Source: Balanoglossus misakiensis (Eukaryota; Hemichordata). From it: 64,000 bases of DNA. Where the stretch lies: positions 3,596,001 to 3,660,000 of the forward strand of contig CM082592.2 in the NCBI GenBank assembly GCA_040954595.2, read 5' to 3'. The notes beneath the pieces are model-generated. The model searched no databases, had not been told where the DNA came from, and saw only the letters and a program-made list of their open reading frames with translations. Positions 41,479 through 50,346 of this stretch are shown in pieces. Numbering within the stretch: the stretch's first letter is position 1; every line of letters starts with the position of its first letter. A program made the position numbers and the translations under genes.

Positions 41479-41793
41479 ATGGATTTATCTTTAGACCAAG
41501 CCGAAACCGGCACGTGTAAATTGTGCCTTGTGCGATTGAATGGGAAAAAACAGGTCGTAGAGCATCTGAGTGGTAGGCGACATATGACAAAACTTAACAT
41601 ATTTCATAATGGACCGTCTCCTGCAAAATTGATGTGTTTAACTTGTTTGGTTGAGTTTAACAGTGAAGAGAACGCCAAGCAACACTACCTCGGATCAAAA
41701 CACAGACAGTTGATGTGCACCGCAGTGAGACTTAGAAATCAGTTCTGGGAATTGCGAGCTTCCTGCTGTACAATCCCGCCTGTGCTTAAATAG
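41479..41793 (+). CDS. Small protein with two U1/matrin-type zinc fingers
   Basis: The 104-residue product has two fingers of the form C-x2-C-x12-H-x5-H: CKLCLVRLNGKKQVVEHL with SGRRH, and CLTCLVEFNSEENAKQHY with LGSKH. This spacing is typical of the U1-like/matrin family, which binds double-stranded RNA or RNA-protein complexes. There is little outside the fingers. A role in binding double-stranded RNA is a reasonable inference and not shown. Confidence 0.75.
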   Translation: MDLSLDQAETGTCKLCLVRLNGKKQVVEHLSGRRHMTKLNIFHNGPSPAKLMCLTCLVEFNSEENAKQHYLGSKHRQLMCTAVRLRNQFWELRASCCTIPPVLK

Positions 41794-42003
41794 CGCCAAA
41801 GTTCGCTCCAAATTCATTTCATTCGCAGTTGTCGTGCTAGCATAAACATTTATGAGTGCACAAATATAGAACCGTTATATTTGCGGCAGTCTGAAATCGT
41901 GTATCATACGAAAATCAATATAGGGCGTACAACAATATCGAACCCTGTGAGAAAAGATACAAAAATAGTTCACCGGAGTCCAAGTTTAAACAACAAAGGC
42001 AAG

Positions 42004-42291
42004 ATGGATTGCTGTCGGCCAGACCAGAAAATCATCACAAACACATGCTGTCAGTGTGGTCACCTGGCGTTGTCACCATGCGAGTGTTTTTGCCAAGTGT
42101 GTGATAAATGTACGTGTATCTATCGAGATATCAGACATGGTGTTGAAGAAGGCACTCTGTGTACTTGCTGTAAAGAATTACTGTATAACTGGTGTGCGTC
42201 CTGTTGGTCACCACTATGTCCACGCCACCGTGAATATGCAGAAAATGGTTTATTTTATTGTTGGGCTTGCAGCCAGAAGATACAAATATGA
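42004..42291 (+). CDS. Cysteine-rich zinc-binding protein, 95 residues
   Basis: The open frame extends upstream to 41881, but the first ATG is 42004. The product contains about 20 cysteines in pairs (CCQCG, CECFCQVCDKCTC, CTCC, CASC, CPRH, CWAC), probably binding two or three zinc ions in a RING- or B-box-like arrangement, though spacing matches neither cleanly. AATAAA at 42319. It follows the two-finger gene on the same strand by 210 bp. Confidence 0.65.
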   Translation: MDCCRPDQKIITNTCCQCGHLALSPCECFCQVCDKCTCIYRDIRHGVEEGTLCTCCKELLYNWCASCWSPLCPRHREYAENGLFYCWACSQKIQI

Positions 42292-42973
42292 TCATCGTCT
42301 TAAAGTATGAGTAGTATAAATAAACACGACGTATCATATATTAAATGTGTAATGTGTTCATATAACTCTCACCAATGAGTCCGCCACAATTACACATCCA
42401 ACACATTCAATACCCACTGTGTAAACTCGCCGGTGTTTTGTGTATACGAACGGGTTAAACGTATTAAAGGTAAATGAGCTTAACCTGGATAAAAATATTA
42501 AAGTGTTAAATAACCTCATATATGCTTTTAATTATGTCTATTAAATGATATTTCATGATAATATATCAAGCTCAACACTTATTTACGACAAAACGGTCAA
42601 AACTAAAAGAAAGACTAAAATTCCTGCAATTTTTTTTAAAAAGGTGCAATATTGCAATGAAAAGGGATTAAGATATAATGTCTCAGCGATGTACATTTGC
42701 TTCCATGATCTCTAGTGGATGAGATCATGTCTGTTTATGAAGTTTGAATATTTAATTATTGCAAACATGTATACCATTGCACCTGCAGAGTGTAGTAGCA
42801 TTATATACATAGTCAATCAAAGAAAAAAATACGCCGAATTGGTTAATTTCATATCGCTTGTTTATTTTTATTTGTTTTCTACACACACAAAAAGCACACT
42901 CATATTTTGCCAATAACAACTGCTTAGATGAGTTTCCACAGACCCGTGTTCATTCTATCGCGACGTGCTAAAA
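42292..42973. other. Intergenic AT-rich stretch between convergent genes
   Basis: Contains the AATAAA of the cysteine-rich gene; no coding frame is supported. Confidence 0.45.
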
Positions 42974-45900
42974 TTAGTGGTTTAACCGCGCGCGTTTTCT
43001 CACAGGTTGCGGGTGTACCTGTTCAGACGTCACCTTGTCCGATCCCCATCCAAACGCTCTATATTTGTCACGTCTGACAATCACTCTTTCAGCTATCATG
43101 CGGTTAAGTTCGGCCAAGAATACAGTCACGCTTTCACATTTTGTTTCAAGATGCTTGATAGTCGAGTCCGCAACAAGACTCACGTATGCCTTTCTTTTTG
43201 ACACGTGACCATTTTCGAGGACTATGCGATCCGCTTCGTGTTCAGCCAACCAGTGCCCTACGACATCACCTCGGATAGCAACAATAGTCGGGTTATCGGA
43301 ACTCGCGTGTTTGTAAGGATTAGTGCATGAATATTGTGGGAGTTGTCCGCCAATTCTATCCACAAAATCGTCCATACTGAGCGTGTCAAACATATACAGA
43401 GGATTACTTGCTTGGAACTCCTTTGTCCTATCCACATACACAATACTCTTCCGGTCTGTCATGTTGGAGAATATGGTTTTCTCTATGACATTTTTTATGA
43501 TGGATTCTCTCGAATTGGCTATGAGCCGAACGTCTATTTTATTGAGGCACAAGAGACTGACATAAGCCTCTGTGGTCGACGTCGTCCCAGAAAAATGTAA
43601 ACAGCGCATGGAAGTGTCCACGGTTGTCTCCACATTATAAAAGTCGGCAGGTAGTACATCTGTCTGGATACAGAAGTAATCATTGATACATTCTTTCTCT
43701 AATGCGCATTGTCTGCGGACACGCGCAACTCTTGGCAATAAATCGTACATAGGGCAGAAAATAGACCAATGAATTGCACTATATCCGGGTTTGTTCAGAG
43801 TCCGGACTAGGACTGTCGATCCGTGTGTTTTGCTTTCTAATGTTCGGAATGCCATTTGCTGCAATAGACGCAAAGTCCCTGGATTGCCAAACGTGATTAA
43901 CAGGAATCCATCATCAGTAACATTCGGAGACGACCCATCAAAACTTCGAAGCGTTTCAAGAACTTTATAATGCAAGTACCTCAAACGCGTTTCGTACAAA
44001 TCACAGCTTGCCTCCACCCTTATAGAACAATTAGGCATACTCGTGCCATCTTCCTCACTGGGGTCAAATTGGGCTGACGTGTAATGAAAATTTTCCAAAT
44101 CCTCCCCAGAACAATCCTTAGTGTGAGCTCTTGATGGTGTCAGATAATGCAGAAATGCAATTGCTCTCGAGGCATTATCATTCACCCATAGTTCGACCAT
44201 ACTGTCCGCAACGACTGCGTCTGAGATATCACCTTGGTCAATGATCGAAAATAGTTTCGAGGACAAAGTTGACATTTTTTCGCTATGCTCGCTGACAAAC
44301 ACTTCGGCCGCGTACGGTGCAAGAAACAATAACCGTTGACACACCTGTTTACCTCGACTTACATTACGACCGTCGTTACCTCCATCGGTCACTACCTTGT
44401 ATACTTGCTTACCTTTGAATTTCATGTTGCTCATGGACACCAGAGCATCTCTGCATCTCTTATTAGCGAGACCCGTAGTTCGTTCTAATTTTTGGATAAA
44501 GATTTCCTCGTTTGTGAAACATAACCGAAAATAAGTGCAGCCGTTGTCAATTTCTGTATCCTTTGTTGGGTCAATAGCATTCGCATCTGTAACTAGGAAT
44601 TTGGCTACCATCCGATCCTGTTGCAAAAATTGATAATGAATTGAAAATGCCGTAATAACATCCGCTGGGTCTGGCGTCTTTTCTATGCAAACTTCGTCGT
44701 GTATCTCGTGCGCCGGGGTTTTGCCGAGATGATCGACGTGTGCTTTCACTATCTTATCGAATTGCAATTGATCGAACAACTCTTTTCGTTCATTTACTTC
44801 TAATGATAGGTTTTGCCAAACCTCGATCGAGGGACAACCATAGACTTTAACAATTGCGAATATTTCTGCCAAGACGATCGCCATTTCGAAAATTCTACCT
44901 CTACTTCTCATGTCATTTCTTAGGCCATAGAGAATACCCAAATCTTCGCATACATCAGCTAATCTATTCCAAGTTACGATCATCGCCCTGTAGTCTATCG
45001 GGTGTTCGTTTAAGGTCCTCCGTGGAAATAACCCTACCTCTTCGATACGAGCATTCTCCATAATGAGGTGCCGTATTGCCCCATAGAGTTGCGGGATACA
45101 CAACTCTTCTACTTTGAATTCTAGAGTATCCGCCTCGGAGGGGACTACGGTCGCGTTATGTTGTGGCACATCAAAAGTGACCATCCGACTGTCTAGTGAC
45201 TGACAAATGTTTTTTTCGTTGGCCGCCATAAAGACTGCATAGTCGCAGATGTTATTCGTTTCTACGTTGATGTGTGAGGTGTGCCCTGTAACGGGATTGG
45301 TGACAGACTCAACTCTCATGGAACGCGTAATACCAGAGTCTAACTGTTCTTTCATCGTGGCACTCTCGGCCGATTGTTCAGATAAGAGGGGATTGTTTCG
45401 ATCATTCGAGGAGCCAACCACAAACTCAGGATTGAAGCATACCTTTTTGGACAAATCTCTACTTTGCGGTACAAGGCATGACTTTTTCGAGCGGTAATTG
45501 ATCACAAAAGAGTAATCCTTTCCGATTATTGCCTGTGCTACAGCCATAAGCCTCGACTTACCGGCGCCAGGTGGACCGAGAAACAGCCCATGAAATGACA
45601 TGGACTTGTGAGGTTTAAGTTGCTTAATTCCAGACAGTAATATGTATAGTACTTCGACGATTGTATGGCGCGTGCCAGTTGCGGTGGAAATCAACTGCAA
45701 GAAATTGAATAGGAACTGATATCCAATGTTTAAAGAGCGATCTCGATCGTATATGATGGGTATCCATTTTCCTGTCTTTTTAGATGACATGGCATTGAGA
45801 CATCGCGACGCAAAGCCAGAAGTGGGATCGAACCATTTGACGCTATCCCTATACGAATTTTGGATGGCCTCGGCGATTTGTAATCGACCTGACTGATGGA

Positions 45901-47269
45901 GACTCATGTATATTGCGTAGTAGGACGATTTGAGTCTTTCTTGCGAGTACGATTCCGGGGTACATCCTAAGGATTCCAAGACTGTTTTTACAGTGACGAT
46001 GCCATTATTTTTGACTCTATATGCAGTATCTGAAAACTGATCGTTCAAATTGTCGGGCGTTACTGCGTAAAGATGCGTGATCGATTTGGATTCTTTCGTT
46101 TCGTTGTCTGTCATGCTAGCAACAAGTGCCTGCGTAGAACGGAAAGGTCTGAGAGAGGGGAAGTAATGTTCCAAAAAATATGTGGGTTGCCACATCTCAA
46201 CGCCCAATTCCCATGTAGGAAATTGTAACATTTCTTTGGCTGCCTGCCAATGTGGGTGTATCTTCAACCGCACATCCATATCGTCGGCTGGCGTGTCATA
46301 TTCCTCTTCGTCGCTGTCACAACCATTTCCGTCTATTAACAACCGTAGGCGCGCGTCTGCTTGACAATCACTTTCTACCCGTAGTTGAGTGACCAACTGT
46401 GCTATGTCTCTGTTTCGCCCAAACCGACGCGTTGAATAATTCAGAAGGTAATCGGGAGACAGCAATTGTTCTCTCCGTGCCCACGCAGACGTTGTGTCGG
46501 TTTCACGCAATTTGCTGGTCATCTCCGATATGCTGTTCAAATTTTCGTCGGTGAACCTGAAAAAATGATAGAGCTCAATGGCTTTGTCAAAGTCACTCAG
46601 GCGATAGATTTTCGGCATCTTCTTGGCTGCTTCTGAAATATCTCTTACTTTAGTCAATCGCTTAGTACCTGACCCTGTCTCCATATCAAATAAAGCCATA
46701 CACAACGGATCTTGTGTCATCTTTTTGCATACCATGTCTTTCATGTCATCATACTCGAAAGGGTTCATATCACAGTCCTCGACACTTTCGTGCTTACTTT
46801 GCTGTTTAATATAGAATGGTTGTATATCCAATGGAATAAAGTCAGACTGTAGCATCTGATGATACATCCGATAAGAATTGGATATCATCAACATATCCTC
46901 CACTACACAACGCAATGTTCCCCCTTTCTGATTGGCGTGAATATCTTCATAGACTAACCAGAAAATATAACTATAAGGGTCTAAATTATTCACCACCACT
47001 CCAGTTCCGCAGATATCAACGATTGAACACGCGATAAACGCTTTTCCACCGAGACACTTTACGTGGTTTCCGATACGAAATAACGTCTGAAGTAGTGTAT
47101 ATATATACGGATTACAACCAAGGAGTGATTTATTGGGGCATTCCAAATCAGCCAGTTCTACAACTAGGCACTTTGTTGAGATCCCAATCCATTTTGTCCA
47201 CTCCAGTTGTTCAGGTTTCTTGATCAACCGAGTCGGCCGTATTTCACAGGGCAATAGCCTCTTTTCCAT
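42974..47269 (-). CDS. Very large P-loop ATPase, probable AAA+/SF3-type viral helicase
   Basis: The 1431-residue product is the largest in the window. Walker A (GPPGAGKS) is at residues 565-572, preceded by a SFHGLFL strand. About 50 residues later a VCFNPEFVVGSS strand may stand in for Walker B. Further on are a sensor-like strand (DYAVFMAANE) and an arginine-finger-like SLDSRMVTFDVP, the order expected of SF3/D5-like and AAA+ motors. The N-terminal ~550 and C-terminal ~600 residues have no recognised domain. It is divergent from the primase gene, with 112 bp between the start codons. The pairing with a primase supports a helicase role at the replication fork. Known relatives in malacoherpesviruses are likely but cannot be named here. 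Confidence 0.8.
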   Translation of the reverse strand: MEKRLLPCEIRPTRLIKKPEQLEWTKWIGISTKCLVVELADLECPNKSLLGCNPYIYTLLQTLFRIGNHVKCLGGKAFIACSIVDICGTGVVVNNLDPYSYIFWLVYEDIHANQKGGTLRCVVEDMLMISNSYRMYHQMLQSDFIPLDIQPFYIKQQSKHESVEDCDMNPFEYDDMKDMVCKKMTQDPLCMALFDMETGSGTKRLTKVRDISEAAKKMPKIYRLSDFDKAIELYHFFRFTDENLNSISEMTSKLRETDTTSAWARREQLLSPDYLLNYSTRRFGRNRDIAQLVTQLRVESDCQADARLRLLIDGNGCDSDEEEYDTPADDMDVRLKIHPHWQAAKEMLQFPTWELGVEMWQPTYFLEHYFPSLRPFRSTQALVASMTDNETKESKSITHLYAVTPDNLNDQFSDTAYRVKNNGIVTVKTVLESLGCTPESYSQERLKSSYYAIYMSLHQSGRLQIAEAIQNSYRDSVKWFDPTSGFASRCLNAMSSKKTGKWIPIIYDRDRSLNIGYQFLFNFLQLISTATGTRHTIVEVLYILLSGIKQLKPHKSMSFHGLFLGPPGAGKSRLMAVAQAIIGKDYSFVINYRSKKSCLVPQSRDLSKKVCFNPEFVVGSSNDRNNPLLSEQSAESATMKEQLDSGITRSMRVESVTNPVTGHTSHINVETNNICDYAVFMAANEKNICQSLDSRMVTFDVPQHNATVVPSEADTLEFKVEELCIPQLYGAIRHLIMENARIEEVGLFPRRTLNEHPIDYRAMIVTWNRLADVCEDLGILYGLRNDMRSRGRIFEMAIVLAEIFAIVKVYGCPSIEVWQNLSLEVNERKELFDQLQFDKIVKAHVDHLGKTPAHEIHDEVCIEKTPDPADVITAFSIHYQFLQQDRMVAKFLVTDANAIDPTKDTEIDNGCTYFRLCFTNEEIFIQKLERTTGLANKRCRDALVSMSNMKFKGKQVYKVVTDGGNDGRNVSRGKQVCQRLLFLAPYAAEVFVSEHSEKMSTLSSKLFSIIDQGDISDAVVADSMVELWVNDNASRAIAFLHYLTPSRAHTKDCSGEDLENFHYTSAQFDPSEEDGTSMPNCSIRVEASCDLYETRLRYLHYKVLETLRSFDGSSPNVTDDGFLLITFGNPGTLRLLQQMAFRTLESKTHGSTVLVRTLNKPGYSAIHWSIFCPMYDLLPRVARVRRQCALEKECINDYFCIQTDVLPADFYNVETTVDTSMRCLHFSGTTSTTEAYVSLLCLNKIDVRLIANSRESIIKNVIEKTIFSNMTDRKSIVYVDRTKEFQASNPLYMFDTLSMDDFVDRIGGQLPQYSCTNPYKHASSDNPTIVAIRGDVVGHWLAEHEADRIVLENGHVSKRKAYVSLVADSTIKHLETKCESVTVFLAELNRMIAERVIVRRDKYRAFGWGSDKVTSEQVHPQPVRKRARLNH

Positions 47270-47381
47270 GCTGATGAGCGATTGTCACTTGACTATTGGT
47301 GAACAAACATTTATAATCGATCAAGGAAATGGCGCGGTAAATAACCATACACATTCGTCTTTTGTTTGCGTCTGCTAAGTC
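47270..47381. promoter_or_regulatory. Divergent promoter of the ATPase and primase genes
   Basis: A 112-bp gap separates the two ATGs and must hold both start regions. It includes AACATTTATAATCGAT and AAATAACC stretches that could act as TATA-like elements in each direction. Confidence 0.5.
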
Positions 47382-48836
47382 ATGGCATGGACAAAAACTC
47401 TGGCAACGTCTGTGTATACGCCAATCGAGTGCTCTGACCCAGTACAAATCAACGAGTTTCAGTTTAATGGGCGGGCCACTAGACAAAAAGTCAGGTATAT
47501 GAACTCATGTAATGTACAGCTGCGAGAACGTGCCCCAAAACAATTGGAATTTGCCCAGAGTTATGCCTTGATGGAACCCCCACCTACATCGAGTAATTTG
47601 GGGGATTGGTTATGCCTAGGTCTGGATACACCGCGAGAGATTATGATTGTAGCTTCTTCGGTGGCACCTTCGTCAGATAGTGCCTCCAGCGCAAGACAGT
47701 ATACTCTGTTTACGACGTCGGAATTGGATAGCGCGGTTCATCTACAATTATTTCCTGACTATAGTGAAGTATTTAATTCGAAACTGGTTGTTACATGCAT
47801 CCCAATCGATGTTGACTCTGACACGAATCGTGGTGAAAATGTATTAAAGTCTATGCTTTCATACGTAAGACTGTTTATGCAACAGGAAATGAAGCAGATA
47901 AGTCGAGAGAGTCTACCGAACCTAAGTGATTGGCCTATGTATGTGTACATGAGCGACACAACCGACAAACTGTCTCTTCATTTATACCAACATCTTCCTT
48001 GTAATATAGTCTTTGCTAATATATCTGAAGTTAAGACATTTATTGACAACGTAAAAAGGCGCATCGCTGATCACAGCCAAGCGCGTAGTATTCTTGGAGA
48101 AGAGTACATACAGTACCAGGGTGAAAAATGCATCCGAAACATTCACACAGGTAAATTTGAACGGGGTGGCGAAACATCCATACACACAGTCCCCTTTGGT
48201 ACTCGAGTGTATTATCAGGAATTTATTGACAGTGGTATATACTGCCCGAACAAAAGCCTTCGACTGCCGTTTTGTTACAAGAAAAACACGGCTGGAGATG
48301 ACCCTCACAAGCGACTAATGCCCTTGACTGTTTTGTGCAATATACACAGCAATGTCCGCCAAGATCAGGTTTACAAGGTCACTACAGCCCTGGTCCACTA
48401 TCCACACGATACAAGTGCATTAGCGGGCGCGAATGATCTGTCTGAACTTAAGTATACAACGACTTCGTGGCAAAAGGAAGGAGTATGGGTCCCCAGCAAC
48501 ATACACATTAGTGTAGAAGAAGAAAGAACATTAGTTCATCAAATCATTTCGTTTTTACGGAAGGAATTTTCACTGAACATACATACCTGGACAGCTCATT
48601 TCAAGTCGGGAAGATATCTCTATTTTGATACCAACAACACATTCTGTCCTCGGGTGAACTACTCTCACAAACAAGCTAAACAGTATTTTAAATGGGATCA
48701 CTGCACACAAACGCTGACTCAACAGTGTTGGGCATCCAAATGTGAAAATATACCATTAATAGGCGACGTTTGTAAAAAGTTTACAGTGCGAACAAGAGAT
48801 ACACCTTCTCGCAGGAAACGAAAACTAGCACCATAG
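47382..48836 (+). CDS. PrimPol/herpesvirus UL52-type DNA primase
   Basis: The 484-residue product has the motifs of archaeo-eukaryotic primases in order: a metal-binding IPIDVDSD (Asp143, Asp145), a nucleotide-binding SDTTDKLSLHL (191-201, with His200), and IDSGIYCPNKSLR (third Asp at 283). A C-terminal zinc knuckle has Cys422, His429, Cys449 and Cys454. The spacing Cx6Hx19Cx4C is identical to that of human PrimPol and fits the herpes UL52 zinc region. It would make primers for DNA replication with the divergently transcribed ATPase. The last residues (SRRKRKLAP) are a nuclear-localisation-like tail encoded by the first unit of a 74-bp tandem repeat. Confidence 0.92.
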   Translation: MAWTKTLATSVYTPIECSDPVQINEFQFNGRATRQKVRYMNSCNVQLRERAPKQLEFAQSYALMEPPPTSSNLGDWLCLGLDTPREIMIVASSVAPSSDSASSARQYTLFTTSELDSAVHLQLFPDYSEVFNSKLVVTCIPIDVDSDTNRGENVLKSMLSYVRLFMQQEMKQISRESLPNLSDWPMYVYMSDTTDKLSLHLYQHLPCNIVFANISEVKTFIDNVKRRIADHSQARSILGEEYIQYQGEKCIRNIHTGKFERGGETSIHTVPFGTRVYYQEFIDSGIYCPNKSLRLPFCYKKNTAGDDPHKRLMPLTVLCNIHSNVRQDQVYKVTTALVHYPHDTSALAGANDLSELKYTTTSWQKEGVWVPSNIHISVEEERTLVHQIISFLRKEFSLNIHTWTAHFKSGRYLYFDTNNTFCPRVNYSHKQAKQYFKWDHCTQTLTQQCWASKCENIPLIGDVCKKFTVRTRDTPSRRKRKLAP

Positions 48837-49279
48837 GCGACGTTTGTAAAAAGTTTACAGTGCGAACAAGAGATACACCTTCTCGCAGGAAACGAAAACT
48901 CGCACCATAGGCGACGTTTGTAAAAAGTTTACAGTGCGAACAAGAGATACACCTTCTCGCAGGAAACGAAAACTCGCACCATAGGCGACGTTTGTAAAAA
49001 GTTTACAGTGCGAACAAGAGATACACCTTCTCGCAGGAAACGAAAACTCGCACCATAGGCGACGTTTGTAAAAAGTTTACAGTGCGAACAAGAGATACAC
49101 CTTCTCGCAGGAAACGAAAACTAGCACCATAGGCGACGTTTGTAAAAAGTTTACAGTGCGAACAAGAGATACACCTTCTCGCAGGAAACGAAAACTAGCA
49201 CCATAGGCGACGTTTGTAAAAAGTTTACAGTGCGAACAAGAGATACACCTTCTCGCAGGAAACGAAAACTAGCACCATA
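48761..49279 (+). repeat. 74-bp tandem repeat, seven copies, starting inside the primase gene
   Basis: Units start at 48761, 48835, 48909, 48983, 49057, 49131 and 49205. The first unit encodes the primase C-terminal tail. Because 74 is not a multiple of three, later units are non-coding in that frame and the stop codon lies at the first boundary. The last unit ends in ATATATATATATGG, where the next gene starts. Units differ by a few bases (for example ACTAGC or ACTCGC). Confidence 0.95.
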
Positions 49280-49286
49280 TATATAT

Positions 49287-49883
49287 ATGGACAGCTTAAC
49301 AATCGCACTGAGACAAGCCTTAGTAGATTTAATATGTGAACTGGCTGACGAAGATGAAAAATCTTTAATACGCCAAAAACTGGGGGCGGGTCACATAACC
49401 ACGCCATGTAATCGTCGCCTGCGCGCATTTTATGTCAATCACTTTTCCAGGATACATACTGACATGATAAAAATGACTGTCAGAGACACCGTCCTCGCTT
49501 TCTCTAGTCAAGACGACGACGAGATTATTGGTCACATAGTGTATACACGAAAATTGGTTACAGGTAAAGTCAAGAGTACCGCGGCGGCTATAGTATGTTC
49601 AATTTGTAATAGCAACGACACAGAGGTCTTGTACCTGAACGTCCATCAGGCTGTCGCGTTCCTATATATTGCTCATGTGTGTTTGTGGTTTCATCGTCTG
49701 GCTTGCATTCACCCTACGTGGAATCACCATAGGGTCGAGGGGCTAGTTACTGCGTTTGTAAGCGATTTACTGCAACATGGAACTACATCGAAAACACCGC
49801 TTGGAAATATCGCCGGATACGTGTGCATGGTCGCGTCGTTCACCGCTGTATGTGTCTTGTTGAGATGGAAATTTTATAGATAA
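49287..49883 (+). CDS. Tail-anchored membrane protein, 198 residues
   Basis: The ATG at 49287 lies in the ATATATATGG that ends the 74-bp repeat array, so repeat expansion has placed the TATA-like sequence directly before the start. The protein is helical and cysteine-bearing. It ends with a hydrophobic segment at about 175-193 (YVCMVASFTAVCVLL) and a short basic tip (RWKFYR), typical of C-terminally anchored proteins of outer mitochondrial or ER membranes. The size and tail recall Bcl-2 proteins, but I see no BH motif. The function is unknown. Confidence 0.65.
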   Translation: MDSLTIALRQALVDLICELADEDEKSLIRQKLGAGHITTPCNRRLRAFYVNHFSRIHTDMIKMTVRDTVLAFSSQDDDEIIGHIVYTRKLVTGKVKSTAAAIVCSICNSNDTEVLYLNVHQAVAFLYIAHVCLWFHRLACIHPTWNHHRVEGLVTAFVSDLLQHGTTSKTPLGNIAGYVCMVASFTAVCVLLRWKFYR

Positions 49884-49896
49884 CTTGGTAAAATAT

Positions 49897-50176
49897 GAGT
49901 CTTACCACAGGGATTTATTCAGGGAACTCTGCCTACCGCCTGACCTTCTACCTTGCTATACTTGTCTAGTAAGGCAAGTAGGCGGTCAGCTGGAGGGGTC
50001 AGGCGGTAGGAAGAGTTCACCAAAAGAGGGCGCATTTTATCATCCATTGTTTATAATGTGTTGTGTATGAGCAGAGAAGCCTCAGACAGATAAGTTGACC
50101 GACAACAAATTTATTCAGTTTATATCATATAATTCTTACTTAAACGTTCCCTGAATAAATCCCTGTGGTCTTACTC
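49897..50176. mobile_element. Terminal-inverted-repeat element, 280 bp
   Basis: ACCACAGGGATTTATTCAGG at the left end is repeated in inverted orientation at the right end (GTTCCCTGAATAAATCCCTG). It lies 14 bp after the tail-anchored gene. The 170 bp after it (to 50346) holds no gene. Confidence 0.85.
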
Positions 50177-50346
50177 TGTCACAACTAGAAATAAATAAAA
50201 TCATGTACTGAACATCATTCTCATAGCGTTTCAGTTAATTTGATATGAATCGAATATAAGCGAGGGTCACAATAGGAATGTGCTACATATTTTATGAGTA
50301 CACAATATGCAACATTAATTCAAGAACGGTACTCTTCAGTGAATAT

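Noticed and set aside
49287-49883. Bcl-2 homologue
   Set aside because: Topology fits but no BH1 or BH2 motif is visible; kept only as a low-level lead.
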